Shown piece after piece: positions 46,050-54,955 of a stretch of DNA of 64,000 nt. The translations under genes were made by a program, and so were the position numbers. Positions within the stretch are counted from its first letter, which is position 1, and each line of letters starts with the position of its first letter. This stretch comes from an uncultured bacterium. Lineage in GTDB: Bacteria; Cloacimonadota; Cloacimonadia; Cloacimonadales; Cloacimonadaceae. The notes below the pieces were generated by a model. That model was not told where the DNA came from and searched no databases. It saw only the letters and a program-made list of their open reading frames with translations. Where the stretch lies: NCBI GenBank assembly GCA_937924555.1, contig CALDSN010000098.1, forward strand, positions 1-64,000, given 5' to 3'.

Positions 46050-48577
46050 GGTGTTTCCTCCGGAAGGTTGCGGATGAGTGCTTGCACCAGAAATGATTCA
46101 TCCTTGTTCATGGTCTTAAGCGCAGCCAAAGCTTGCTTGCTACCGATTTGGCGCAAAGATCTTGCTGCGATATAGCGATATCTCTCGCTGGGGTGAAAGG
46201 CATATTGACTGATGGTTTGGATGCTCTCCTCGCTATTGATGCTTCCCAATAGTGAAATGCAGGAGGTGATATACCTCTTTGCCGCCAAATGCTTGCGGAT
46301 AGGCACGATAAGGGTGCTGTCTCCAACCCCTGCAATCAGGCTCATTGCCATCTTGGCTTTTGTACTATCCGCATCTTCCACAAAGTCGAACAAGCGGCTT
46401 TTGAAGGCGGGAACCTCATCCAAAAACGCTTCCAAAGCACGATACTCCAGCCCCGAATCTGTGCTAAGCTTATGCTCCACAATATAGGGCAAAGCTTCCT
46501 CACTACGCGCAGCCAAAACCTTGCGGGCTTCTTTAACCCTATTCACCGCAGAGCCAACTTCCCACTCCGCTGCGGCGGCAAACACTTCGGCAATAGGCGC
46601 ATCGGCAGCCACCAAGGGATCCATCTCTATTGCTTCCACCTTTTCCTGCACCTGCTCCGAGGTCTGGTCAATATCCCTGCCAATGCCGTATGAGCCTTTT
46701 TGCCATGTCTTGCCATCGGCTTTGGTGCTATCGGGATAGCTATCTTTTCCGCCCATATCCAGGAACAGCCCAATGCTCCCCGTGGAGCGGGCAAAGGCAC
46801 CATTGCCATAGTTCTGGGCTTCATTGCGTTCATAACGGTCATCTCCGTTCTTATCCACGAAGATACCCACAGAGTTGCTAAGCCCCACCCCATTGCCACC
46901 TTGTATGGAATAGGCATCGTTGCCGCCATTGTCTATCAAGGCACCCACGCCCCAATCATGCCCGGCACCTTGTCCCGGTCCGTGACGACTGTAATAGGTG
47001 TCGTTGCCGCCACCGTCATACAGGAAGCCGCAGGATAGATGTATCCCGGAGCCTTGGGGGTAGTAGATGGCATTATACACATCGTTGCCGCTTTCGTCTA
47101 TCAGCACTCCTGTGGCATACCAATAGCCCACACCCTGGGCATAAACACCACCGAGATACTTGTCATTTCCTTTTTGGTCATAAACCAGTCCCAAACCTCC
47201 GGCAAAGTCCGAACGCATGCCAAAGCCCATTCCTTGCCCCATGCTGCGGTAATCATCCGGCATCAGAGGAGCATGGAAGTATTTACCTCCCAATTGGTAA
47301 ACATCAGCCCCGGCATAATCCAACACGGCACCCACTCCCCGCACACTGCCCATGCCTTGTGCCATGGTTGTGGCAGTATAGGTGTCGTTCCCGCTGTAAT
47401 CCACCAGCATGGCAATCCCTTGCATGGCAGCAGCTTGGGAGAACAATCCGCTTTTATAGATATCCTCTCCGGCATAGTCCACATGCAGGTTAAAACCCAG
47501 CAGACTGCTGAAGGCATAATCATCGGTCAAATATGTGTCATCACCTTTGATGTCAAAGGACACCCCAAGCCCTGCCAAAGAGCAGAACATTGCGGTTGCT
47601 TTTGTGTTGCGAAACAAATCGTTTCCGCTGTAATCCACCAGCAAATAAGCAAGGTTCTTCCTTCCTGCTTGCAGGTTAAGCTCATAGATGTCGTTGCCCG
47701 CAGGCTCCAGCATCAAACAAACAGGTTTATCGGCATAGTCGTATTGGTCATAATAATCCGCCATCACCGTGCCGATAACCATCAAGCCGTGCTTAGTGTT
47801 TTTCACTATTGGCTTACGGTTGGTGTACAGCAACTTTGCAGCACCGTTTTTCAGCACCTGTGAGGCAGCCAGGTATTTGAGGGATGCATTCTGCAGGAAC
47901 TCGTAGTTTATATCCTGAAATATCTCTTCCAAAGCCTCGGTAGAAAGGCTATCCGGCTTGGGAAGCTGCATTGCGGCAAGCAGTTCGTTATATTTTTCCC
48001 TGTCCTCTTCTTCAGCGAAGGCATTCAGGTAAAAAGCAGTGAGGCTATCCAGGCGGGCAGTGCCAATACCTGTGCGAATGGCGTTCATTTCACCGCTTAA
48101 GCCGTTTAACACCTGCTCCCAAAACTTAAAGATGTCCTTGGGTTTGCGCACCTTGGCTTCAAACATCTTTTCATAGGCATAATATGCTTCGGCATACACA
48201 TCAATGGCATCGGGAGTGCCCCAGGCTATACCGGCAAAGTGGTTTAACTGCACAGCGGGGGACGAGCTGTCCATCCCGGCGCAAATGCCGCGTAAATCTC
48301 CCACTTGATTGATGCCGGCAAGCGGATTCTGCAACGCATTCATGTGCCATGCGCTCTTCTGCTTGCAAGAGAGATCCCAATCCTTTTCAAAACTGAGGGA
48401 CTTGCTGCTCAAGCCTGCTTCTTTCAGCATGGCATCAAGCTGCATCGTGGTTGCTTCACCCAGCACGGAATAGTCCGCAGATAAACTATCAAGCTCCGAA
48501 GCCATAGTGGTTTGGGCATATATTAGGGAACATACAAACAATGTAAGCAGAATGGTAAAAAAGCTTTTATGCAACAT
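46046..48577 (-). CDS. Exported protein with twelve DxxGxDxY repeats and HEAT-like tail
   Basis: An 843-residue protein with a signal peptide (FFTILLTLFVCSLIYAQ). Residues ~40-260 are mostly helical and unrecognised. From ~265 to 620 there are twelve copies of D-x-x-G-x-D-x-Y (for example DYSGNDTYTA, DESGNDVYNA, DGGGNDTYYS), each followed by ~18-25 residues with QGxG/GxG. The loops resemble RTX-type calcium-binding turns, and a beta-solenoid is likely. The last ~170 residues look like HEAT repeats (MAMSLIAGVGDSTLIVPIRKHL, YRYIAARSLRQIG). I do not recognise the family. I chose ATG 48577 with GAGGT upstream, seven codons inside a TTG-started frame. It overlaps rsmG. Confidence 0.85.
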   Translation of the reverse strand: MLHKSFFTILLTLFVCSLIYAQTTMASELDSLSADYSVLGEATTMQLDAMLKEAGLSSKSLSFEKDWDLSCKQKSAWHMNALQNPLAGINQVGDLRGICAGMDSSSPAVQLNHFAGIAWGTPDAIDVYAEAYYAYEKMFEAKVRKPKDIFKFWEQVLNGLSGEMNAIRTGIGTARLDSLTAFYLNAFAEEEDREKYNELLAAMQLPKPDSLSTEALEEIFQDINYEFLQNASLKYLAASQVLKNGAAKLLYTNRKPIVKNTKHGLMVIGTVMADYYDQYDYADKPVCLMLEPAGNDIYELNLQAGRKNLAYLLVDYSGNDLFRNTKATAMFCSLAGLGVSFDIKGDDTYLTDDYAFSSLLGFNLHVDYAGEDIYKSGLFSQAAAMQGIAMLVDYSGNDTYTATTMAQGMGSVRGVGAVLDYAGADVYQLGGKYFHAPLMPDDYRSMGQGMGFGMRSDFAGGLGLVYDQKGNDKYLGGVYAQGVGYWYATGVLIDESGNDVYNAIYYPQGSGIHLSCGFLYDGGGNDTYYSRHGPGQGAGHDWGVGALIDNGGNDAYSIQGGNGVGLSNSVGIFVDKNGDDRYERNEAQNYGNGAFARSTGSIGLFLDMGGKDSYPDSTKADGKTWQKGSYGIGRDIDQTSEQVQEKVEAIEMDPLVAADAPIAEVFAAAAEWEVGSAVNRVKEARKVLAARSEEALPYIVEHKLSTDSGLEYRALEAFLDEVPAFKSRLFDFVEDADSTKAKMAMSLIAGVGDSTLIVPIRKHLAAKRYITSCISLLGSINSEESIQTISQYAFHPSERYRYIAARSLRQIGSKQALAALKTMNKDESFLVQALIRNLPEETP

Positions 48578-48706
48578 CTTAACCTCTTTGAGAGGCAAAT
48601 ATCTGTCATGGTATCAAATTGTCAAATCCTTTCCCGTTTCTTATCCCGGTTTGTGCCACCACAGGATTAATACGGGGTATCTGGGGTGCTGTCCCTAATT
48701 CCAACA

Positions 48707-48900
48707 TCACTTCACCACCACATATTTCCGAGGTGATTCCCTCATCCCACCCGGGAGTCACGAGGGAGTCACCTAAGAATGATGAGACATTTCTTGCATG
48801 AATGTTCGATATACGCAGGATGAAATTAAAAAAGAGGAAAAGAGGATAAGAGAGGGTTAAGCGGTAAACGTTAGACGTTAGACGCGCTGCGAACAATTAG
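48707..48900. repeat. Composite intergenic module, copy C (inverted)
   Basis: Reverse-complement copy of the module at 16348-16566, closest to copy A: CCGAGGTGATTCCCTC, CCCGGGAGTCACGAGGGAG, CATTTCTTGCATGAATG, TCGATATACGCAGGATG, a GA-rich tract and GTTAGACGTTAGACG. It lies downstream of no gene start; both neighbours are spacers. Confidence 0.85.
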
Positions 48901-48909
48901 CAACCATTC

Positions 48910-49050
48910 GAGTCCCAGCGGGACGGCATTTTAGATAGAAAAGGTGTATGAACTACATATCCTCCCCCCTGAAAGTCCCATCGGGATGGCAAACTCACCC
49001 TCCCATATACCCCTCCAATTAATGATTAATATGCCATCCCGATGGGACAT
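48910..49050. repeat. Three GTCCC-palindrome repeats
   Basis: Units at 48910-48929, ~48972-48991 and 49031-49050. The first carries the TTTTAGATAGAAAAGG flank seen at 15.9 kb and the other two have the CATCCCGATGGGA core variant. Confidence 0.88.
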
Positions 49051-49089
49051 GACATCGATGCCACTTGTGAAGAGGCTAATAGGATAGCA

Positions 49090-49284
49090 GGTTAATAATG
49101 CAATGTAGGGGGCTTTCCCTGTGTGTTTGCCCAATGAATGCTAATGGAATAAACTATATCCTGCCGTTAAGTTCGGAGGGCGACATAGCATAGCGACGGG
49201 TTCGGAGCATTTGCGCAGCAATGCGCAGACCCTCGTAACGACACCCCATAAAGTGAATAAGCCCCCTGTGGGCGACAGATATTA
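49090..49284. repeat. 190-base intergenic repeat, inverted copy
   Basis: Reverse complement and largely colinear match of 25712-25905, including GTTAATAATGCAATG, CGGAGGGCGACATAGC, GCGCAGACCCTCGT and TGTGGGCGACA. Confidence 0.85.
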
Positions 49285-49345
49285 GCCCGGGGTGCAGCGA
49301 TAGCGTAACCCCGGGTATGGATTGCTGAACCCTTAACAAAATAGA

Positions 49346-49396
49346 TACCCCCCCCCTCCAAGGGCGGATTCTATCCGCCCTTGGAGGGGGGGGGTA
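49346..49396. repeat. Perfect 24-bp inverted repeat with C9/G9 tract
   Basis: Arms 49346-49369 and 49373-49396 are exact reverse complements around the loop TCT. Each arm contains nine C or G, then TCCAAGGGCGGA or its complement. It could form a very stable hairpin or be a polymerase-slippage-prone site. Confidence 0.9.
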
Positions 49397-49411
49397 ATAA
49401 ATGATATACAT

Positions 49412-50118
49412 CTAAGCTACTCATATACCTCGGGTTTACACCTCAGGCTAGTATCTTTACGCTCCGTTGGAGCTTTGCTGTTATGCCCTTTTCTATGCGA
49501 TTAAATTAAACGCTTCCTCAATAGACCTTGAAATTCGCTGGAGCATTTCTCCACCAAAACCATTCCCCTGCGGTAGCAACATCGGCGCTATGTATGTTCC
49601 TGCCTTTCAAATGGGATAAGCCGGGTCACAAGACACTCCAGATACATGAACTCCCAGCCCTTAAGCAATGCCCATAATGATGTGAGGCAATGTGGTTAGT
49701 GCTTTTTCCGTTGATAAACATGGCATTGTTATACCATCGCTGAATAACTATACGATGCTTCTACGGATGAGTAGTAACAAACCGATAATTTTATCCTCAT
49801 ATACAGCTATGAGTTACAGAGATTCTGGGGAACACTTTGGTAAAAATAGAACTAATATACAAAGGAGGAAAGAAAATTATGGATATCGTGGCTAATTGGC
49901 TAATTAAACTTAGGGCGTCATTAAAATTACATGGTGAATCGAGCAAAAAACAGAGCTTGACTAGGCAGCATAACCAATAGGGAGGTAATGATGACTTAGA
50001 TGGATTCACAACTCGCATAGCAATGTGATGGGGGTTTAATTCCCTTAACACAAAGACTTCAAACATAATATTTCTTTTAATCACTAGGACAAGTAAATAA
50101 CAACACAAAGGAGAAACA
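49412..50118. other. Gene-free AT-rich spacer
   Basis: About 700 bases with no convincing gene. Short open frames occur but lack ribosome-binding sites and protein-like composition. The only clear signal is the AAAGGAG ribosome-binding site just before 50119. A decayed gene cannot be excluded. Confidence 0.5.
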
Positions 50119-52302
50119 ATGAACAAGAGTTTTATGATCATTTTACTGGGTGTTCTAATTACAGTTTTTTCGATAGCCCAGATTTATGCCTGCGCAATGA
50201 CTGCAGTAGTATGCCAAGGTGATTATACATTGCAAAGCGGAATGGTTGATTTCGGTGATGGCTCTTCTGGCGGTGGAGAATCTTATTGGCTTTACAATCA
50301 AAGCAGTTCTAACCAAGACGGACATGGAATGGTGTATTATCATAGAGCGGGATATCCAGGGCATAGCAATAAAGTACTGCAATGCAATAACCCTATTGAT
50401 TCTTTCTTCGGTGGAAGTAACAACCACGTTTATAGGCACAGTGGTCAGTTGAGCAATGCTCCTTACTCAAATAACTATAATTGTTTTGTAGGTGCAGCAA
50501 AACAGAAACAAGCAAAGATATTCATGGGTCATGTAAGGTTAAGAAGTGATGGCCCTTTGGGAGCTTTTGCGCCTTTTGTATATCGCCATATAGACTATGT
50601 TAATGGAGTGCCCGACACTACTGATTATAGTTTTTCCCATCATGGCACAGTGAATAAATGGAGTCTGTATAATATACCCAGTTTTCAGAGTTGGCTGTCT
50701 AATTACGATATCCAGAATATACTAGACGGCAGTCCTACTTACTACTCATTAGCCGACAGTGTGAACAACTATGTAGACTCAGACTACCTCTTTTTGTGGT
50801 TAGTTAAATACATAGAAGATAATGCTGGAGATGTGAAACGAGGCTTAGTGGAAGGGTTGACAGCTCTAACGACAAATAACATCGACGGGCAGAAAAACAT
50901 TTTATTCTCTGATGGGACTGGAGTATATGCTTATTCCAACAACATCGATGCGATTCACAAAATGTCATACAAATCACTACAATCTATCTATCATTACATA
51001 AGAAGCTCTGGTACCGTAGAAAGCGATTGGACTTCTCTGTCAACGCACAATCTATACTATTTCCCGACACAAGGGCAAATGGAGATTACTTATAATGCTG
51101 ATAATTGTGTAACTGCGAGCTTTGCCCTGAAACAAGGATTGAACTGGATTGGATTCCCTGTTTTAGAAAGTACTTATGGCTTATATCCAGATTACACACT
51201 CAGAGACGTCAATCAATATGCAACTACATTACAAACTAAAAACTTGACTCAACTACAACCAGCTTGGATAATTGACGGCGATACACATCTGTGGCCTAAT
51301 GGTGTATCCCTTTCCAGAACAAACGGCTACATTCTCAACATGAGTAGTGCTTCACCCGTATATGAATACTCAACCTGTGGCCAGAGAACCCCAAATAGCA
51401 CTGCTTTGAGTTTATACCAAAACAACGAAAACTGGGTCCCATATTTTGTTACATACTCTCAGACACCTGCAAATGCCTTTGGTAGTAACTACTCACATGT
51501 TACTGCAATATATGCTCAAGACTGGTATAGATACAAGTACAAAGGGCAGTGGTACGGCTATATTCAACAAGGTGCAACAGGTACTATGGACTATGGGAAG
51601 ATGTATAAAGTATATGTTGATCAAACCATATCAAACTTCACTTGGTCTGCTTCTGCCAGAACACAAAGTTTTGTGAAAGAGAACACTAGCTACTTTCAGT
51701 TTGCAGAACAGCCAGAATACCAAGCAATTGTGATTGAATCCATTCCTGACAGCCCAATCTTTGATGAAATTGGAGTGCTAAAGGATGGGTTATGTGTTGG
51801 TGCTCTTAAGTTTAATGGTTATCCAATCAATCTTCAAGTGTATGACAACTCTTCACCGGATGAGTATGATTACGTGCTCTATTCAGGTGCTAAGAGTAGC
51901 AACTACATGGAAAAGAAGTATTCGTCTACATCAATAGATATTAAAAATTCAGTGATTGATAGCGGTAGGCATCTATTCTCTCTTGTAAGCCTATCGGGCA
52001 GTCAAGAAAGTGAAACAGCAGTAAGTCCTGCACTATCTGCGAGCATCTACCCCAATCCAATGCATGGTATCACCAATATAGAAATCCAAGCTACCGCAAA
52101 GAGTGCAGTTGATGTTAGCATTTTCAACCTAAAGGGGCAATTGGTTAAAGAATTGGTTTCTAGCGAGATATCCAAGGGAAACAACACCTTTATCTGGGAT
52201 GGGAAAGCTAATGATGGACGACCTGTAGCTAAAGGTATATACTTCTGTAGGATAATATCACCAAACAATCTATTGACAAAGAAGCTGATAGTTTTAGATT
52301 AA
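50119..52302 (+). CDS. Exported class-II glutamine-amidotransferase-like Ntn hydrolase
   Basis: A 727-residue protein. A signal peptide (ILLGVLITVFSIAQIYA) ends exactly before Cys25, giving CAMTAVVCQGD as the likely mature N terminus. The next ~270 residues follow the GATase_4/YafJ pattern: NQDGHGMVYY, FMGHVRLRSDGP, APFVYRHIDYV, YSFSHHGTVNK and NILFSDGTGVYAY. In that family Cys1 is the nucleophile that splits an amide. A middle region (LKQGLNWIGFPVL) typical of secreted proteins here follows, then a YPNP-type C-terminal sorting domain (SIYPNPMHG ... GIYFCRI). AAAGGAGAAACA precedes the ATG. The gene is AT-rich relative to its neighbours. A lipoprotein reading of IYAC is the alternative. Confidence 0.78.
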   Translation: MNKSFMIILLGVLITVFSIAQIYACAMTAVVCQGDYTLQSGMVDFGDGSSGGGESYWLYNQSSSNQDGHGMVYYHRAGYPGHSNKVLQCNNPIDSFFGGSNNHVYRHSGQLSNAPYSNNYNCFVGAAKQKQAKIFMGHVRLRSDGPLGAFAPFVYRHIDYVNGVPDTTDYSFSHHGTVNKWSLYNIPSFQSWLSNYDIQNILDGSPTYYSLADSVNNYVDSDYLFLWLVKYIEDNAGDVKRGLVEGLTALTTNNIDGQKNILFSDGTGVYAYSNNIDAIHKMSYKSLQSIYHYIRSSGTVESDWTSLSTHNLYYFPTQGQMEITYNADNCVTASFALKQGLNWIGFPVLESTYGLYPDYTLRDVNQYATTLQTKNLTQLQPAWIIDGDTHLWPNGVSLSRTNGYILNMSSASPVYEYSTCGQRTPNSTALSLYQNNENWVPYFVTYSQTPANAFGSNYSHVTAIYAQDWYRYKYKGQWYGYIQQGATGTMDYGKMYKVYVDQTISNFTWSASARTQSFVKENTSYFQFAEQPEYQAIVIESIPDSPIFDEIGVLKDGLCVGALKFNGYPINLQVYDNSSPDEYDYVLYSGAKSSNYMEKKYSSTSIDIKNSVIDSGRHLFSLVSLSGSQESETAVSPALSASIYPNPMHGITNIEIQATAKSAVDVSIFNLKGQLVKELVSSEISKGNNTFIWDGKANDGRPVAKGIYFCRIISPNNLLTKKLIVLD

Positions 52303-52321
52303 GCATAGTCAATGAACTTGT

Positions 52322-52351
52322 CCATCGGGTGGGGTAGTCTCCACCCGATGG
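52322..52351. terminator. Hairpin between two secreted-protein genes
   Basis: A perfect 11-bp stem CCATCGGGTGG/CCACCCGATGG with an 8-base loop. No T-run follows, so it may be an attenuator or processing site rather than a true terminator. Confidence 0.5.
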
Positions 52352-52377
52352 AATGAAAACAATAAGGGGAAATAAGT

Positions 52378-54735
52378 ATGCTGACAACAAGACTGAATGG
52401 CAGTAGACCGACGCAGAATACAAGCATAGTCATATGGGTAATGCTATTCATTGCCATTTCGGTATTGCATATTGGCAGCATAAGTGCTGAAGTAATCGTT
52501 GTGGCATCTGACAACACCGGACAAGCTAACACCATTCAGGCCGGCATTAATCTGGCTGCGGTTGGTGATACGGTGTTAATCTCCCATGGGATTTGGACTG
52601 GTGCCGTTGTGATTGATAATAAACCGATAACAATTGGGAGTTATTTCATAATTGATGGCGATTCCACCCATATCAGCCAGACCATTATTGACGGTGAGGA
52701 TACCAGAACCGGTATTATAATTCAAAACTGTAGCGGTGCTGTTGATACCTTAAAAGTGATTGGACTTACAATCACGAATTGCCGTAGTAATTGGTATCCT
52801 GATACATCTGATTATTCAGTTGGAGGAGGCATAGGTATCCGTTCGTCTGATGCAAAAGTTATCAGATGTAAAATCTTCCACAATAGGGCTTATTATGGAG
52901 GCGGTATTGGGGTATATCAAGCATCTGTTTACCTATATGGTAACGAAATATTTTCAAATAGCGCTATTACATCTGGTGGAGGACTGAGTGGAAGAGGGTA
53001 TAGTAATATGTACATATACTTTGATGGGTATGACCTAAACAGCGTATTTGATAACTATGCCTCGCGAGGTTGTGACATCAGTTATGCATACAACAACTAT
53101 CCTACTTCTGTTATCCTCAATAAAGGATCTGTCAGTTCTTTAGACCCATATTTCTATTTTTTGCCGGGTCAAACAACAGTAAATGTTCTTCAGCCGATGA
53201 TTACTCAAATAGACCACGACCTTTGGGTTAGCCCAGATGGTGACAATAACAATAATGGAGAAACACCACTGTCGCCACTGAGAAATATTTCATATGCCCT
53301 AGCAAAGATAAAACCCATAAGTGGTATTACTCGTACTGTTCATGTAATGCCTGGAACATATTCACGGAGTCAAACTAATGAGGCTCTTCCCCTTCAACTA
53401 AAAAGCGACGTTAACCTATATGGTTCGGATATGGAAAGTGTCATTCTCGATGCAGAGCATTATGGAAGTTTCATATGTGGTAAAGACGCTCAATCAAACC
53501 TTTTGATAAAGAACCTATCTCTCATAAATGGTTACTCAACAAACGACTATTTGTTTTGGATGGAGGATGTCGCTAGTGGGCATACGAACAACCTGACTGT
53601 AGATAGCATCCACATTAGAGACTCATGGGTGAAGTTTGATGCTTTCAGGATAATGTCTTGTCACAACCTCACGGTGAACAACCTCATCATTGAAGATTCT
53701 CAAGTGGGTAATGGGTTCAACATATATGCTTATGAGACAGGTAACTTCTCAAATTTCAGAGTACAGAGGCTTAGTTCAACCAATTATGATATGTATAATT
53801 CATCCTGTACGGGTGGAGGAATAGGAAAACCATTAAGTGCAGCAACATTGCAGACCACGATTAATATCTCAAACTTCCTAATTACCGATATTGTTGATAC
53901 CTCCCAAATCTGGCAGAACATGCCCAGTGGGTTGTCCATTAGTGTGGAAGGTGGCAATTGCGATTTGAATGTTAGCAATTGCACTATAGCCAATAATAGC
54001 TCAGTTACTCAGAGTGGAGGATTGAACATAACGCTTGAGAACTGCAATATCCAAGTGTATAATACTGTTGTATCGGGTAATACACCATATGAAGTAGCGA
54101 TGGCTGCTTTCGATGAATCCTCCTTTGCCGATGTTTCATTCAGTAATTGTATGGTTACCGGTGGTAGTGATAGTTTGTTCCTGCTTTCCGGGGACATCTC
54201 TCACACTTGGCTAGAAGGTAATCAATCTGGTGTTCCACTGTTCAGAGGAGGGGATGATATCCACAACCCGCAGTATTACAGCCTTTCTGCCTCTTCTCCC
54301 TGCATCGATGCGGGAACACCCGACACTACGGGCTTAAGCCTTTTGCCCTATGACCTGGCGGGGAACATGCGCATCTGGAATAATGTGATAGATATGGGCT
54401 GCTTTGAGTTTGGTGCTCCACCTGTGGGAGTTGACGACCCTGTGGTTCCCCAGCCTACCGGGGCTATCTACGCAAGCAACTACCCCAATCCCTTTAACCC
54501 CGAGACCAATATCAGCTTCTTCCTGCCGGAAGCGGGCAACACCGAGCTGTGCATCTATAACCTGAAAGGGCAGGTAGTGCGCAGATTGATAAGCTCCCCC
54601 TTGGGAGCAGGCACGCACCGGGTGCTGTGGGATGGCAAAGATGAAAGCAACAGCCCTGTTGCCAGCGGGATGTATCTCTTCCGGGTGCAGTGCGGTAAAC
54701 ATCAGTTCAGCGGCAAGATGGTATTGGCGAAATAG
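52378..54735 (+). CDS. Secreted parallel beta-helix protein with sorting domain
   Basis: A 785-residue protein with a hydrophobic export segment near residues 18-37 (IVIWVMLFIAISVLHIG). NTIQAGINLAAVGDTVLISHG and repeated strand-turn units (VGGGIGIRSSDAKVIRCKIFHNRAYYGGGIGV) mark a right-handed beta-helix of the pectate-lyase-like/DUF1565 type; CIDAGTPDTTG is a marker of the choice-of-anchor type. The C terminus has NYPNPFNPETNISFFLPE...SGMYLFRVQCG, the clearest sorting domain in the window. Polysaccharide binding or cleavage is plausible but no catalytic residues are assigned. The first ~620 codons are AT-rich, the last ~165 (from ~54240) read like the host. Confidence 0.85.
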   Translation: MLTTRLNGSRPTQNTSIVIWVMLFIAISVLHIGSISAEVIVVASDNTGQANTIQAGINLAAVGDTVLISHGIWTGAVVIDNKPITIGSYFIIDGDSTHISQTIIDGEDTRTGIIIQNCSGAVDTLKVIGLTITNCRSNWYPDTSDYSVGGGIGIRSSDAKVIRCKIFHNRAYYGGGIGVYQASVYLYGNEIFSNSAITSGGGLSGRGYSNMYIYFDGYDLNSVFDNYASRGCDISYAYNNYPTSVILNKGSVSSLDPYFYFLPGQTTVNVLQPMITQIDHDLWVSPDGDNNNNGETPLSPLRNISYALAKIKPISGITRTVHVMPGTYSRSQTNEALPLQLKSDVNLYGSDMESVILDAEHYGSFICGKDAQSNLLIKNLSLINGYSTNDYLFWMEDVASGHTNNLTVDSIHIRDSWVKFDAFRIMSCHNLTVNNLIIEDSQVGNGFNIYAYETGNFSNFRVQRLSSTNYDMYNSSCTGGGIGKPLSAATLQTTINISNFLITDIVDTSQIWQNMPSGLSISVEGGNCDLNVSNCTIANNSSVTQSGGLNITLENCNIQVYNTVVSGNTPYEVAMAAFDESSFADVSFSNCMVTGGSDSLFLLSGDISHTWLEGNQSGVPLFRGGDDIHNPQYYSLSASSPCIDAGTPDTTGLSLLPYDLAGNMRIWNNVIDMGCFEFGAPPVGVDDPVVPQPTGAIYASNYPNPFNPETNISFFLPEAGNTELCIYNLKGQVVRRLISSPLGAGTHRVLWDGKDESNSPVASGMYLFRVQCGKHQFSGKMVLAK

Positions 54736-54741
54736 AGCATT

Positions 54742-54815
54742 CTTGGGGCAGACACATAGGGGAAGCCCCTACATCACATTATTCACCTGTTAACCAGCTA
54801 ACCCGCTAATTTAAT
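54742..54815. repeat. Partial copy of intergenic repeat modules
   Basis: TTCTTGGGGCAGACACATAG, AGCCCCTACAT and a TAACCAGCTAACCCGCTAA tract match the end of 25712-25905 and the start of the composite module. Confidence 0.75.
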
Positions 54816-54955
54816 CACAAATCTGTCACCAAACCCCAAATCTGTCACCCGCATGGTAAAGAAGGCACGATTTTTGCAAATCCTTTTTGTTGACACAAAG
54901 TCCCGTTTGTGTGGGATGGACTAAACTTATGGCAAGCAACAAGTATCGAGGTTTT

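Noticed and set aside
47039..47863. 274-codon plus-strand frame
   Set aside because: It is antisense to the DxxGxDxY repeat gene; its apparent repeats mirror the coding strand.
46046..48577. RTX toxin
   Set aside because: The repeats are not nonapeptides, there is no acyltransferase or type I secretion gene nearby, and the protein has an N-terminal signal peptide.
49692..49895. 67-codon open frame in the spacer before the amidotransferase-like gene
   Set aside because: No ribosome-binding site, low-complexity composition and no recognisable motif.
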